NCBI GenBank assembly: GCA_948896235.1
Contig: CAQUUC010000002.1
Location: 216,272-280,271 of the forward strand
DNA: 64,000 bases
Source of the DNA: an uncultured Clostridia bacterium
GTDB lineage: Bacteria > Bacillota > Clostridia > TANB77 > CAG-508
Reading direction: 5' to 3'
Part shown: piece after piece, positions 11,206 through 20,687 of the stretch
Layout: the number at the start of each line of letters is the position of its first letter
How positions within the stretch are numbered: the stretch's first letter is position 1
Translations under genes and position numbers: made by a program
The notes under the pieces: generated by a model
Told to the model about the DNA's origin: nothing
Seen by the model: the letters and a program-made list of their open reading frames with translations, nothing else
Databases searched by the model: none

Positions 11206-12694
11206 ATGAGAAGGCTCAAACTTTTTATTTTTAATGGAATTATCCTAACCTTTACTTCATTGCTTATGAGAACTATTGGAATGTTTTTTGGTGTTTATAT
11301 TTCTAATAAAGTTGGTAAAGAAGCTCTTGGTGTTTTTAGTTTAATTACTTCTGTTTATATGTTTTTAATAACTATTGCTACTTCGCGGAATTAATCTTGC
11401 TACTACTAGACTTGTTACTGTAGAAATAACTAATGATACAACTGTAAATACAAAAGGATTAATGAAAAAATGCTTTTTATATAGCTTTTCTTTTGGATTA
11501 CTTGCCTGTGTTTTTCTCTTTTTTAGTGCGAATTTTATTACCTATAAATTATTACATAATAAGGTTCCTAGTTACATATTTTATATTATTTGCATAAGCC
11601 TTCCTTTTATTTCTATGAGTTCTTGTTTAAATGGATATTTTACTGCTCTTAGAAAAAATGTCAAGAATGCTATAGCAAGAGTTTTTGAACAATTTGTTAA
11701 AATGATAGCTACCTTTTACCTTATTTCACTTGCTATGCCAAATGAGTTAGAATATATGTGTCTTGCTTTAGTGCTTGGTGAAGCTGTTTCCGAAATTGCA
11801 TCTTTTTTATTTTCTTTTACTTTATATGTTATACAAAAAAGTAAATATAATAGACATAAAAATACAGTTAAAAAAAATTATATGAAATCTATTTTTGAAA
11901 TTACTCTTCCTGTTTCTATAACTTCATATATACGCTCAGGTCTTTCGGCACTCAAACAATTGCTAATTCCTCTTAGGTTAGAAAAGTTTGGAATGACCTG
12001 TAATGATGCTATTTCTACTTACGGATTAATTAATGGAATGACTATGCCTGTTTTAATGTTTCCTGAGGTTATTATTAACTCTTTTAGCGGATTGCTTGTT
12101 CCTGAATTTACTTATTATTATACCAAAAAGGATTATAATAAAATTAGCTTTATCATTTCTAAAATTTTTAGAATTACACTTATGTTTTCAGTTGCAATAA
12201 TTGGATTGTTTTTATTTTATTCTTCAAAAATAAGTTTTTTTATTTATAATAATTATGAATGTGCTATGTATTTAAAGCTTTTATGCCCTCTTCTTTTGTT
12301 TATGTACTTAGATAGTATTGTTGATAATATTTTAAAGGGATTAAATGAGCAACTTGGTGTAATGAAGTGTAATATTTTAGATTTGTTTGTCAGCATTTTT
12401 TGTATATATTTTCTTCTTCCTATATTTGGAATAAGTGGCTATGTTTTTGTAATATTTCTTAGTGAACTTTTAAATTCTAGTATTAGTATTATTCAGTTAC
12501 ATAGAATTACTCATTTTAAGATTGATTTTATAAATTGGATTTTTAAACCTTTTTGCTTTGTAATACTTTCATATATATTAACGGAATTTATAATACGTGC
12601 AAATTGTAATTCACCTATAGAGTTTATATTAAAATTGTTCATATTTTTTGGATTTTATTTTCTATTTTTGCTCTTTTTTAAAAAAATAGTATAA
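11206..12694 (+). CDS. spoVB: SpoVB/MATE-type polysaccharide flippase, one CGG shift
   Basis: Integral membrane protein of about 495 residues in the MurJ/SpoVB lipid-linked-oligosaccharide flippase superfamily; SpoVB itself acts in spore cortex synthesis. The N-terminus has the family look (LTFTSLLMRTIGMFFGVYISNKVG). The frame breaks at CGG 11386-11388; skipping C gives IATS-GINLATTRLV, matching the conserved small-residue turn of this family, and the protein then runs to 12694 with about 12 membrane helices. It is one of the few plus-strand genes, so the CGG effect is not tied to one strand. Assignment to SpoVB rather than another flippase of the group is moderate. Confidence 0.85.
11386..11388 (+). 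other. CGG +1 shift site (CGGA) in SpoVB-like gene
   Basis: TCG CGG AAT TAA is read as TCG (C) GGA ATT, giving ATS-GINLATTR. Plus strand. Confidence 0.93.
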
Positions 12695-12727
12695 CTAAGC
12701 AAAAGTTTCTTAATAATTATACAAAAT

Positions 12728-12756
12728 TTGCCTTTTTTGATAGTCTTTGTTATAAT
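12728..12756 (+). promoter_or_regulatory. Promoter of the small lipoprotein gene
   Basis: TTGCCT, 17-nt spacer, TATAAT, about 30 nt ahead of the start codon. Confidence 0.6.
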
Positions 12757-12786
12757 ATATATCATAATATAAAGGAGGACTTTTTC

Positions 12787-13101
12787 ATGAAACGTTTTTT
12801 TGTAATCCTGTTGGTTACACTTTTGCTTGTAGGCATGTGTGCTTGCAGTCAAAAGGAGGGGTACTCTAAAGAAGAGCAAATAATCATTGACGCTTTGTAT
12901 TCCCTTAAAGCTGACGGTGCATCTATGCAACAGCAGTACAACGAATGGGACGAGGAAAAGCAGGATTTGATGCTTAGCGCCACAGAAGTACTCTACAACG
13001 CAAACGCACGGGAGTATGAAACGACAATGGCTCTGTTAAAAACAACAAGTGTTGTTATACCAGAGGATTTGCCTGAAACACTTCCAGATTTTCAAAAGTA
13101 A
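12787..13101 (+). CDS. Small lipoprotein, probably recently acquired
   Basis: A 104-residue secreted lipoprotein: basic start, hydrophobic helix and a lipobox-like LVGMCAC, then a charged helical domain of unknown function. Its base composition (near 45 % GC by eye) and codon choice differ sharply from the neighbours. It holds the one in-frame CGG of the window in an uninterrupted frame (13009-13011, NANA-R-EYET). If CGG shifts here as elsewhere, the product would instead end about nine codons later. It has its own promoter and terminator. I read it as a cassette from a standard-code relative, possibly truncated in this host. Confidence 0.7.
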   Translation: MKRFFVILLVTLLLVGMCACSQKEGYSKEEQIIIDALYSLKADGASMQQQYNEWDEEKQDLMLSATEVLYNANAREYETTMALLKTTSVVIPEDLPETLPDFQK

Positions 13102-13116
13102 TGCAAAAGTCAAAAC

Positions 13117-13153
13117 AAAGAGGACAACTGGAAACAGCCTGTCCTCTTTTCAT
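13117..13153 (+). terminator. Terminator after the lipoprotein gene
   Basis: GAGGACA pairs with TGTCCTC across a loop of about 13 nt and is followed by TTTT. Confidence 0.75.
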
Positions 13154-13205
13154 ATTTTTTATTTTTCAAAAATCGAAATACTATATGACAATATTGTTCT
13201 ATTAA

Positions 13206-14015
13206 TTATTTTATTTCTCTTGCTTTTACAACTTGTCTTTGTGTACCATATGTTCTACATGTAATTAATGTAATCTCCTTTTTTCCTCCTGTTTTTTGAG
13301 ATGTACAGCTTGTATCATTTGGATCTACTATGTATTTATCGTATACTTCATATTTTAGTGTTGTTCCTGTTAAGTCTGTTAATTCTACTATCGCTCCCAT
13401 TTCTATATCTGGTAATTTCCCAAACATTTTCTTATTTTTATAGTTGTGTCCTACAATAACGTAGTTTCCTTCTTTATTTGGATTAGGTCCCCAGTACTTT
13501 ACAAGTGAGATTTTAAGCACTTCATCTATATGTTGATCCTCCGTTTTTAATACTGGATAATTTATATCTAATGAAGGTATTTTTAATACTGCATCTGTTA
13601 CATATGTTGCACCACTAGCAGTTTTATATGTTTCTTGAGGTATGGCTTCAGTTCCCGCTTCTGTATTTTGTTCTACATTTTGAATGTATATCTCTATATC
13701 TTTTGCAAGTTTTGTTATGTCTACCTCTTCATTATTTGAACCTGTATCGTCTATTGTAACAATTAATACATTATTTTCTACTCTAGCTGTAGTATTGTCT
13801 TCTATTTCATCAAAATTTCCACCAAGATCAAGCCTTGATAATATCTCTTGTGAAATTTCCTCATTTTTGTTTTTATCATATTCTGCATAAATATAATATG
13901 AAAATAGAAGGCATATTAAAAAGACTGACAAGAAAAAATTAATTTTATATATTTTCTTCTTTCTTCTCAGTTCAGGAGTTACATATAATTTTTCTGTCAC
14001 TAATATCTGGTTCAT
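13206..14015 (-). CDS. Sortase family transpeptidase
   Basis: A 269-residue membrane-anchored sortase that attaches surface proteins to peptidoglycan. One N-terminal helix (about 24-45) is followed by a linker and the sortase beta barrel. The catalytic triad is visible: His in VGHNY, Cys in TLITCR, Arg near the C-terminus in RQVVKARE. The sequence fits a short class D/E-like enzyme more than class A. A likely substrate is the large thioester adhesin at 28263-33330, whose C-terminus carries SVKTG plus a membrane anchor. GGGGG lies 6-7 nt before the ATG. Confidence 0.88.
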   Translation of the reverse strand: MNQILVTEKLYVTPELRRKKKIYKINFFLSVFLICLLFSYYIYAEYDKNKNEEISQEILSRLDLGGNFDEIEDNTTARVENNVLIVTIDDTGSNNEEVDITKLAKDIEIYIQNVEQNTEAGTEAIPQETYKTASGATYVTDAVLKIPSLDINYPVLKTEDQHIDEVLKISLVKYWGPNPNKEGNYVIVGHNYKNKKMFGKLPDIEMGAIVELTDLTGTTLKYEVYDKYIVDPNDTSCTSQKTGGKKEITLITCRTYGTQRQVVKAREIK

Positions 14016-14087
14016 ATAATCCCCCTTATTTTATACTACAATACTATTATAACATAGGTTATATTTTTTTGAAATAGTTTTACAAAA

Positions 14088-14122
14088 AAATTGAGCTATG
14101 CTTATAGCCCAATTTTTGGTTG
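14088..14122 (-). terminator. Terminator overlapping the end of the small gene
   Basis: On the minus strand ATTGGGCTAT pairs with ATAGCTCAAT, followed by a T-run. It covers the last codons of the 54-residue gene. Confidence 0.65.
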
Positions 14123-14266
14123 TTCTTTGTTAATATTTTCTTTATCAAATATATCCTCATTTTCATAGTTTGTATAATCAATAAAATTTCCTGTATTCAT
14201 TTGGTATGTTAAATTCATTAGCTCAATATCATCATCAAATCCAAATTCACGATATGATTTTGCCAT
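14102..14266 (-). CDS. Small acidic protein of unknown function (54 aa)
   Basis: Short acidic protein beginning MAKSYREFGFDDDIE and ending in a charged tail. GGAGG lies 8 nt before the ATG at 14266, which I prefer over in-frame ATGs further upstream. A terminator follows immediately. It lies downstream of the phosphotransferase-like gene on the same strand. I do not recognise it; translation is supported mainly by the strong ribosome site and the terminator. Confidence 0.55.
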   Translation of the reverse strand: MAKSYREFGFDDDIELMNLTYQMNTGNFIDYTNYENEDIFDKENINKEQPKIGL

Positions 14267-14328
14267 ATTCATTTCCTCCAATTTAAAAACTTCATTAATA
14301 TTATACACTATTATTTTACAAATTGCAA

Positions 14329-15168
14329 TTATTCGTAAATTCCTATGCCTCTCATATAATTAATATATGCATTATCAATATTTGCCCAAATACTAATTTC
14401 TTCGTCTAGTACAGGATAATTTAGTTTTGTACTAGCTATATTTTCATAGCTTTCAATAATTTGATTTTTAAAATTTTCAGGACATCTTCCAATAATACGT
14501 GCAAGGTCAAAATATTTATTTCCAAAGCCCCCAAAGCCAAAATCAATTATAGCAGAAATATGATTATTTTCATCTATTATGATATTACTTGAGTTTAAGT
14601 CGCCATGTACTAAATAATCGTGGTCTTTATTTATAAATTCATTATAATTCCAAAATTCCATATCTTCTTTTGCAATATGAACCTTTAATAGTTCGTCTAA
14701 GAAATCTACTAATTTTAGTCCAATATTATTTATTTTGAATATTTCTTCTTCATTAAATTTTATGCTATGTAGCTGGAACATAAATTTTGCAATATCCTTT
14801 GCAACAACTTTAACTTCTTCCTCAGTCATATTGTTCATTTTTTCAGCTAAAACTGTTCCCTCGATTTTCTTATGCACACTAAATGGTCTTCCATTATCAT
14901 ATAAAAGCTCAAGCTTAACTGTGTTAAAGTCTGTTTTTCCATAAATGTATTTTGCAAATTCATAGTCTTTTACAATTGTTCTAATCCAAAAGTCATCTCT
15001 TGGAAATCTAAAGAAAAAATCTCCTTCATTTGTGCATACTTCAAAAACAATATTTGTCCATCCTGTTGTTACAGAACGTATTTTATTTATTGTTTTATCT
15101 GGTAATGCTTTTTTTATTATTGTTTCAAAGTCTTCATCAAGTGTAAAATAATTTTTTGCCATATCCAT
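14329..15168 (-). CDS. Aminoglycoside/choline-phosphotransferase-fold kinase
   Basis: A 279-residue protein of the APH/choline kinase fold. It shows the Brenner-type catalytic loop HGDLNSSNII and a metal-binding IDFGFGG, with an N-terminal lobe before them. Members phosphorylate small molecules such as aminoglycosides, choline or homoserine; the substrate cannot be read from the sequence. It follows the P-loop kinase gene by about 10 nt, so the two are probably co-transcribed. GAGGT precedes the ATG. Confidence 0.8.
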   Translation of the reverse strand: MDMAKNYFTLDEDFETIIKKALPDKTINKIRSVTTGWTNIVFEVCTNEGDFFFRFPRDDFWIRTIVKDYEFAKYIYGKTDFNTVKLELLYDNGRPFSVHKKIEGTVLAEKMNNMTEEEVKVVAKDIAKFMFQLHSIKFNEEEIFKINNIGLKLVDFLDELLKVHIAKEDMEFWNYNEFINKDHDYLVHGDLNSSNIIIDENNHISAIIDFGFGGFGNKYFDLARIIGRCPENFKNQIIESYENIASTKLNYPVLDEEISIWANIDNAYINYMRGIGIYE

Positions 15169-15178
15169 ATAAATACCT

Positions 15179-15739
15179 CTATTTTTCTTCTAACATTAAT
15201 TTTTTTACTAGACTAATTATTTCATCTTCTGATGATTTGTCATAGTTATTATATAAAATATAATCGAACATATTTCTTAAATTTTCATCTTCTTTAATTC
15301 TTTTATAGTGTTCATCAATTTCTAAAAGTCTATCTTTTTCTACTGTAGGATTTAAATGTCTGTCTCGTGTTTTGTTTTTTGCTATTTCAATATCTGTTGG
15401 TAATATATATATTGTACGTAAATGTGGACATACTTTTTTAAAATCAAATATTGTATCATAATGTAATTCAAATACAGTATTTTTATTAGAGTTTAATGCC
15501 TCATATGTATATGCATAAATATTACCTAACAACTCAAATTCATATGCAATTTTACCATTATCTCTTAACTTTTGTAATTCACTAGGTGTTACAAAAATTT
15601 TATCTTCATTATTTTTTTCTCCCTCACGAGGTTCACGAGTTGTTATTATTTTTATTTTTTCAAAACCTAATTCTTCTACAATTCTATCTTTATAATATGA
15701 TTTTCCTACTCCAGTTACCCCTGCAAGTGCAAGTAGCAT
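15179..15739 (-). CDS. Guanylate-kinase-like P-loop nucleotide kinase
   Basis: About 186 residues with a P-loop GVTGVGKS near the N-terminus and ITTREPREGE, the GMP-binding style motif of guanylate kinases, followed by a lid-like region with ARG-rich KTRDRHLNPT. It is shorter and more divergent than housekeeping guanylate kinase, so it may act on another nucleotide or be a specialised paralogue. AGAGGTG is 6 nt before the ATG at 15739; an in-frame GTG 9 nt earlier overlaps the ribosome site. Confidence 0.75.
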   Translation of the reverse strand: MLLALAGVTGVGKSYYKDRIVEELGFEKIKIITTREPREGEKNNEDKIFVTPSELQKLRDNGKIAYEFELLGNIYAYTYEALNSNKNTVFELHYDTIFDFKKVCPHLRTIYILPTDIEIAKNKTRDRHLNPTVEKDRLLEIDEHYKRIKEDENLRNMFDYILYNNYDKSSEDEIISLVKKLMLEEK

Positions 15740-15783
15740 AAAACACACCTCTTTTTCATTGTTTCCATATTATACCGTTAATC

Positions 15784-15818
15784 CAAAAAAAATGCAACCT
15801 CAAAAGGTTACATTTTTG
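15784..15818 (-). terminator. Terminator after the Ig-like membrane protein
   Basis: Minus strand: ATGTAACCT, short loop, AGGTTGCAT, then a T-run of eight. Confidence 0.75.
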
Positions 15819-15819
15819 A

Positions 15820-16305
15820 CTATTCTACATTAAATTCAGCATAGATATATTGATTTGCTACTTCTTTTACCAATCTATATTTTCCTTTTTCTAATTCTCC
15901 ATATAATTTTTCCCAATTTATTTTATACTCTAATTTTCCATCTTCTCCTACAATCCTAGCAATTGCAGGCCAAATTTTCCCTTCAACTATACATGATAGG
16001 ATATTCCATTTATTATTTTCTCTTTTTTCTATCATATACCATTCACCATAACTAAATGGTGTTGGATTTTTATCTGTTAAAATAAAAGTTGCACCTGTTT
16101 TGCTTACTGTTTCATTTTTTACTTCAAGTGTTACATTTTTAATTTTTTCATTGTTAATATCTTCCTTATAACTAGTATTATTTTTCATATTACTTTGTAT
16201 ATTATTTTTATCTATATGAAATACATTTTTTCTTATTATATAGAAGACTATTAATATTATTAATAATATTAAGGTTACAACAAATATATTTAGTTTCTTT
16301 TTCAA
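15820..16305 (-). CDS. Membrane-anchored protein with BlaR-like Ig domain
   Basis: A 161-residue protein with one N-terminal membrane helix and a C-terminal extracellular domain. The segment SKTGATFILTDKN...YGEWYMIEKRENNKW...LEKGKYRLVKEV resembles the Ig-like domain found at the C-terminus of BlaR-type and related Firmicute surface proteins. The start is a TTG with GGAGGTG 4 nt upstream. Function unknown; it probably faces the cell wall. Confidence 0.6.
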   Translation of the reverse strand: MKKKLNIFVVTLILLIILIVFYIIRKNVFHIDKNNIQSNMKNNTSYKEDINNEKIKNVTLEVKNETVSKTGATFILTDKNPTPFSYGEWYMIEKRENNKWNILSCIVEGKIWPAIARIVGEDGKLEYKINWEKLYGELEKGKYRLVKEVANQYIYAEFNVE

Positions 16306-16329
16306 ATCTACACCTCCATAAATACTATT

Positions 16330-18073
16330 TTACTGTAGACTTGCATAGTATGCGTTATATAGCTTACTATAATATCCGTCCTTGTTTTAATAATTCTAAA
16401 TGGCTTCCCATTTCCTCGATTTCTCCTGCATCTAACACTATTATTTTATCTACATTTACTATTGTTGCGAGACGGTGTGCTATAAATATTGAAGTTTTCT
16501 TTTTAGATATTATATCTATTGACTTTTGTATTAAACTCTCTGTATATGTATCTATATTCGCTGTTGCTTCATCTAATATAAAAATAGATGGATTATGTGC
16601 AAATATTCTTGCAAATGCAAGTAACTGTTTTTGTCCAGCTGAAAATGATGCTCCTCTTTCTTTTGCCACTTCATCTATTCCATTTGGTAGCGAATTTACA
16701 AACTCTTCTGCTGATGATAACCTTATTGCTTCTTCAATATCTTCTTCTGGTATATTAGAGTTTAATTTTATATTATTTTTAATATCTCTTGCAAATATGA
16801 ATGGATCTTGCAAAATTATTCCAATATTCTTTCTTAAGCTTCTTTTGTTAATGTTTTTTATATTTATTCCATCTAATAAAATTTCACCTTGCTGTATTTC
16901 ATAAAATCTGTTTATTAGATTTGTTATAGTTGTTTTTCCACATCCTGTTTTTCCAACAAGTGCTACACTTTGTCCTGGCTCTATTGTAAAGCTTATGTTC
17001 TTTAATACCCAGTTTTTATTATCATATGAAAACCATACATTTTTAAATTCAATTTTTCCTTTTACATCTTTTAGTTCTATTCCTGTTTCTAAGTCCTCTA
17101 AGTATTCTTTATGATCTAATATATCATATATTTTATTTATTGATACAAAGGCTTCTTGTACTACTTCTATATTATCTATTATTCTGGTTATTGGCTCAAA
17201 TAACTGTTTAATATATGTAATAAATACATATATTAGTCCAACTTCCATATCTATTCCTAACCAATGATTAATACCTGCCCACACTATTATTGCAATCGCT
17301 AAATTTTCTAGTATTGTCATTAATGCCGGAAGTAACCCTTCTATTATTCCTCCTGGTGTCCTAGAATTTCTATAGGCATTTGTTAATTTTTCACATTCAC
17401 TTTGTTTTTCTCTTTGTATATTAAATATTTTTATTAGTTTTGCTCCATAAATTGATTCTGCCAAAAATGTATTTAAATTTGTTTTTATCTTTTTTGATTT
17501 ATCATATATTTTATTTAATAACTTTGTTAGAGTTACTGAAAATAATATTATTAGTGGTATTACAATAAAGGCTAACATACTCAGTTTTGCACTTAGATAA
17601 ATCATTACTCCTACTAGTATTATTATTAGTATTACGTCCTTAAAAAAAGTGGTTAATACATCTTTAAATAGAGTAGATACATCTTCTACATCATTTGTTA
17701 TTCTTACAAATAGTTTTCCTGCTGGAGTTTTATCGTGAAATGGAATTCCTGCATTTTGAGTATATTTATATAGTCTATTTCTCATTGTATAGATTATATT
17801 TTCACCCATCATATTAGTTGTAGTACTTGTAGTAAAGTCAATTATATTTCCTATTATAACTAATGCAATATATATAGCTCCTATCATTCCTATTGTTAAT
17901 ATTCCTTTTTGATATATTCCTTGTTTCAAATATTCATCAATTACAATTTTTATTAAGTATGGCTTCGCCATTTCTATTAATCCTATTATTAAGGATAATA
18001 TATTTACTATTATAATTGTTTTCTTATATGGTTTTGCCATTTCAAAAACCCTATGTAATGTTTTATTTTTCAT
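16330..18073 (-). CDS. ABC exporter half (permease-ATPase), CGG shift near the C-terminus
   Basis: About 580 residues: a six-helix exporter domain, then an ATPase with Walker A GKTGCGKTT, a signature region reading SFSAGQKQ and Walker B ILDEATAN. An in-frame CGG at 16376-16378 would end the frame after GRIL. Skipping C extends it to GGYYSKLYNAYYASLQ, the normal end of this exporter type. It pairs with the gene immediately upstream (18084-19829), 10 nt away, as a heterodimer. The substrate (drug, lipid or peptide) is unknown. Confidence 0.92.
16376..16378 (-). other. CGG +1 shift site (CGGA) at the end of an exporter
   Basis: GGA CGG ATA is read as GGA (C) GGA TAT, giving KQG-GYYSKLYNAYY. Confidence 0.92.
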
Positions 18074-18083
18074 TGATTTCTCC

Positions 18084-19829
18084 TTAATTTAATACCATTT
18101 CACTTCTTAATGATTGTTGTTTATAAAATTCGTAATATTTTCCTTTTTCCCCTATTAGTGTTTCGTGTGTTCCTGCTTCTATTATGTTTCCTCCATCTAG
18201 TACTATTATTTTATTTGCAGCTTTTATGTCTGATATTCTATTTGAAATGATTATACATGTTTTATCTTTTACAAGTTCTTTTACATTGTTTAATACCATT
18301 TGTTCTGTTCTATTATCTAGTGCTGAGAAAGTATCATCAAATATAACGATATTACTTTTATTTAAGAAGGCTCTTGATATAACCACTCTTTGTTTTTGAC
18401 CTCCTGAAAGATCTCCACCTCTTTCTCCAATTATTGTATCTATTCCATTTTGCATTTTTTCTATATCATCATATATCATTGCATTTTTAGTACTTTCCTT
18501 TATTTCCTCTTCTTCAAAACCCTCTTTAAATAACTTTACATTCTCTCTAAGAGTTGTTGAGAATAAAAAGTTATCTTGTGTTATATAACATATGTTATCT
18601 CTTAAAGTTTTTAGTGGAATATGATTTATATCTTGTCCATCTATAAATATTTTTCCATTTTGTACTGGATATAGTCTTAATAGTAAATTCATAAGCGTTG
18701 TTTTTCCGCTTCCTATTGTCCCTATTATTCCTAAGGTTTCTCCTTTATTTACTGTTACATTTATATTATTTAATACAGTTTCTATGTGTTCTGGATAATT
18801 AAATGTTAAATCTTTTATTTCAATATTCCCTTTTATACCTTCTTCGTTTTGTAGGTTGCCTTTTACTGAAATTTTTTCACGTTCTAAGTTAAATACTTTA
18901 TCTAATCTTTTATATGAAAGCTCAGCTCTTTTATATCTTGAAATAACTGATGGTAACCATGATACTGGCCCTACAAATAACCCAATATAACCATTAAATG
19001 CAACAAAATCTCCTATCGAAATACTTCCTTCTAATACTAATTTTGAACCATATAATAAAGATATTCCATAACATAGACCAAATCCAATATTTAAGCAAGT
19101 TGATAACAATGTAGAATGAACATCTACTGCATTGTTGGCTTCTCTTAAACGTCTATTCTTTCTTATAAATTCTTTTAATTGATTTGTTTCACCAGTATAT
19201 GCTTTTGTTGTTCTTATCGCATCAGTACTTTCTTGTACAAATTCCGAAAGCTCTGTAAAGTACTTTTGTGATTTTCTATAACTTTGCTCTAAATACATCT
19301 TTATTTTTATTATTATTAAAGTCGTTATTATTATAGGAATTAATGTTATAATTGTTAAATTCACATTTACACCTGACATCATTGCATATGTCGCAATAAT
19401 CATTGTAAATATAAATCTAGTTCCATAAGATATAAGTCTGTATATGAATGCTCTTATTTCAGCAATATCTTTTACAAAGTATGACATCAATTCTCCATTT
19501 TTTATATTTTGGATATTTGTCATTTTTATTTTCATAAATTGTTCGAATAATTTATCTTTTATATCTCTCTCAATACTTCTTGGAACATATCCTACAAGCC
19601 ATCTCCAAGGCATTCTAACTATAAGTAAAATTACGCATATTCCTAATAGATAAAATGTATATATAATTATTTGCTCTTTATTTGCTTCTATATTATATAA
19701 AAGGTCTACTATTTTTCCTATTATTTTTGGTGGATATGTTAAAAAATAAATGTTTAACATTATAAAAAATACTGTTAAAAATGTAGTTAATTTATATTTC
19801 TTTAGTATTTTAATAAGTACTTTTTTCAC
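18084..19829 (-). CDS. ABC exporter half (permease-ATPase), partner
   Basis: A 581-residue exporter half: six membrane helices, Walker A GTIGSGKTT, signature LSGGQKQ and a Walker B in which the usual catalytic Glu after the Asp is Asp (IVIFDDTFSALD). That substitution marks the degenerate site of heterodimeric exporters such as BmrC/D or TM287/288. The start is GTG with GGGAAAG upstream. It is followed 10 nt later by its partner. There is no CGG in the frame. Confidence 0.92.
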   Translation of the reverse strand: MKKVLIKILKKYKLTTFLTVFFIMLNIYFLTYPPKIIGKIVDLLYNIEANKEQIIIYTFYLLGICVILLIVRMPWRWLVGYVPRSIERDIKDKLFEQFMKIKMTNIQNIKNGELMSYFVKDIAEIRAFIYRLISYGTRFIFTMIIATYAMMSGVNVNLTIITLIPIIITTLIIIKIKMYLEQSYRKSQKYFTELSEFVQESTDAIRTTKAYTGETNQLKEFIRKNRRLREANNAVDVHSTLLSTCLNIGFGLCYGISLLYGSKLVLEGSISIGDFVAFNGYIGLFVGPVSWLPSVISRYKRAELSYKRLDKVFNLEREKISVKGNLQNEEGIKGNIEIKDLTFNYPEHIETVLNNINVTVNKGETLGIIGTIGSGKTTLMNLLLRLYPVQNGKIFIDGQDINHIPLKTLRDNICYITQDNFLFSTTLRENVKLFKEGFEEEEIKESTKNAMIYDDIEKMQNGIDTIIGERGGDLSGGQKQRVVISRAFLNKSNIVIFDDTFSALDNRTEQMVLNNVKELVKDKTCIIISNRISDIKAANKIIVLDGGNIIEAGTHETLIGEKGKYYEFYKQQSLRSEMVLN

Positions 19830-20096
19830 TATTTATCTTTCCCTTTCTTTTGTATGTTTTTAAAAGTATATTTTGTCAATAATATAATACACTACTTTAT
19901 TCAAGTTTTAAACAGAAAAACTCGTATGCTTGTAAGCACTATAGCTGTTTTTTGTTGTAAAATAGGCCTTTTTTGCCATTATGTAGATTTCATTATTTTT
20001 TTGTTACGTTTTGGTTACATTTGTTATTTTATATAAGTTATTTAGTATAATAGAAGTATAATAAAAATTTATAATTATAAAAAGGATTTATTTGAT

Positions 20097-20600
20097 ATGG
20101 AAAAATTATTTGAGAATACTACTACATATAATATAGATGTATATAAAGAATTTGTTAATTTTCATAATAAAAAATATAATATGAAGTATAATTTATATAC
20201 TTTATTTATGTTATTTTTAATAATTTTTTGTATGGTTCTACAGTTTAGATATGCCAATATTTTTCTTGGTATTTGTTTTGTTTTTATTATGGGAATATTT
20301 TTATTTTGGAGAGTATTTCATCCTACTTTTTTTGTAAAAAAAGAAGCTAGTAGTAGTAAAGTAAAAAATCAAATGAAAAATACTTATTCTTTTTATGATA
20401 AATATATGACTATAAAAAATTCTAAAGATAACATTAAGCTTAATTATTACAAACTATATAAGGTTTTTGAAACTGAAAACTATTTTTATCTTTATATAAA
20501 TAAAAACTATTCCTTTGTACTTGCAAAAGATACCTTTTCTGTTGGTGATCCTAATGAGTTTTACAAGTTTATGAAGAAGAAACTATGGTATAAAATATAA
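20097..20600 (+). CDS. YcxB-like membrane protein
   Basis: A 167-residue protein with two membrane helices (about 33-80) followed by a small soluble domain: TYSFYDKYMTIKNSK...KLYKVFETENYFYLYINKNYSFVLAKDTF. This layout is typical of the YcxB-like domain family, whose role is unknown. AAAGGA precedes the ATG. It stands alone on the plus strand between minus-strand exporter genes. Confidence 0.7.
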   Translation: MEKLFENTTTYNIDVYKEFVNFHNKKYNMKYNLYTLFMLFLIIFCMVLQFRYANIFLGICFVFIMGIFLFWRVFHPTFFVKKEASSSKVKNQMKNTYSFYDKYMTIKNSKDNIKLNYYKLYKVFETENYFYLYINKNYSFVLAKDTFSVGDPNEFYKFMKKKLWYKI

Positions 20601-20638
20601 AAATTCAGGTCTCATATATAAGACCTGAATCTATTTTA
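20601..20638. terminator. Bidirectional terminator between convergent genes
   Basis: ATTCAGGTCT pairs perfectly with AGACCTGAAT across an 8-nt loop, with A- and T-rich flanks. It serves the gene ending at 20600 and probably the convergent one ending at 20688. Confidence 0.75.
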
Positions 20639-20687
20639 TTCTTTATTCTGTTTCTTGGAATTGTGTGTTTTCTGTAGAAAAATCTAA

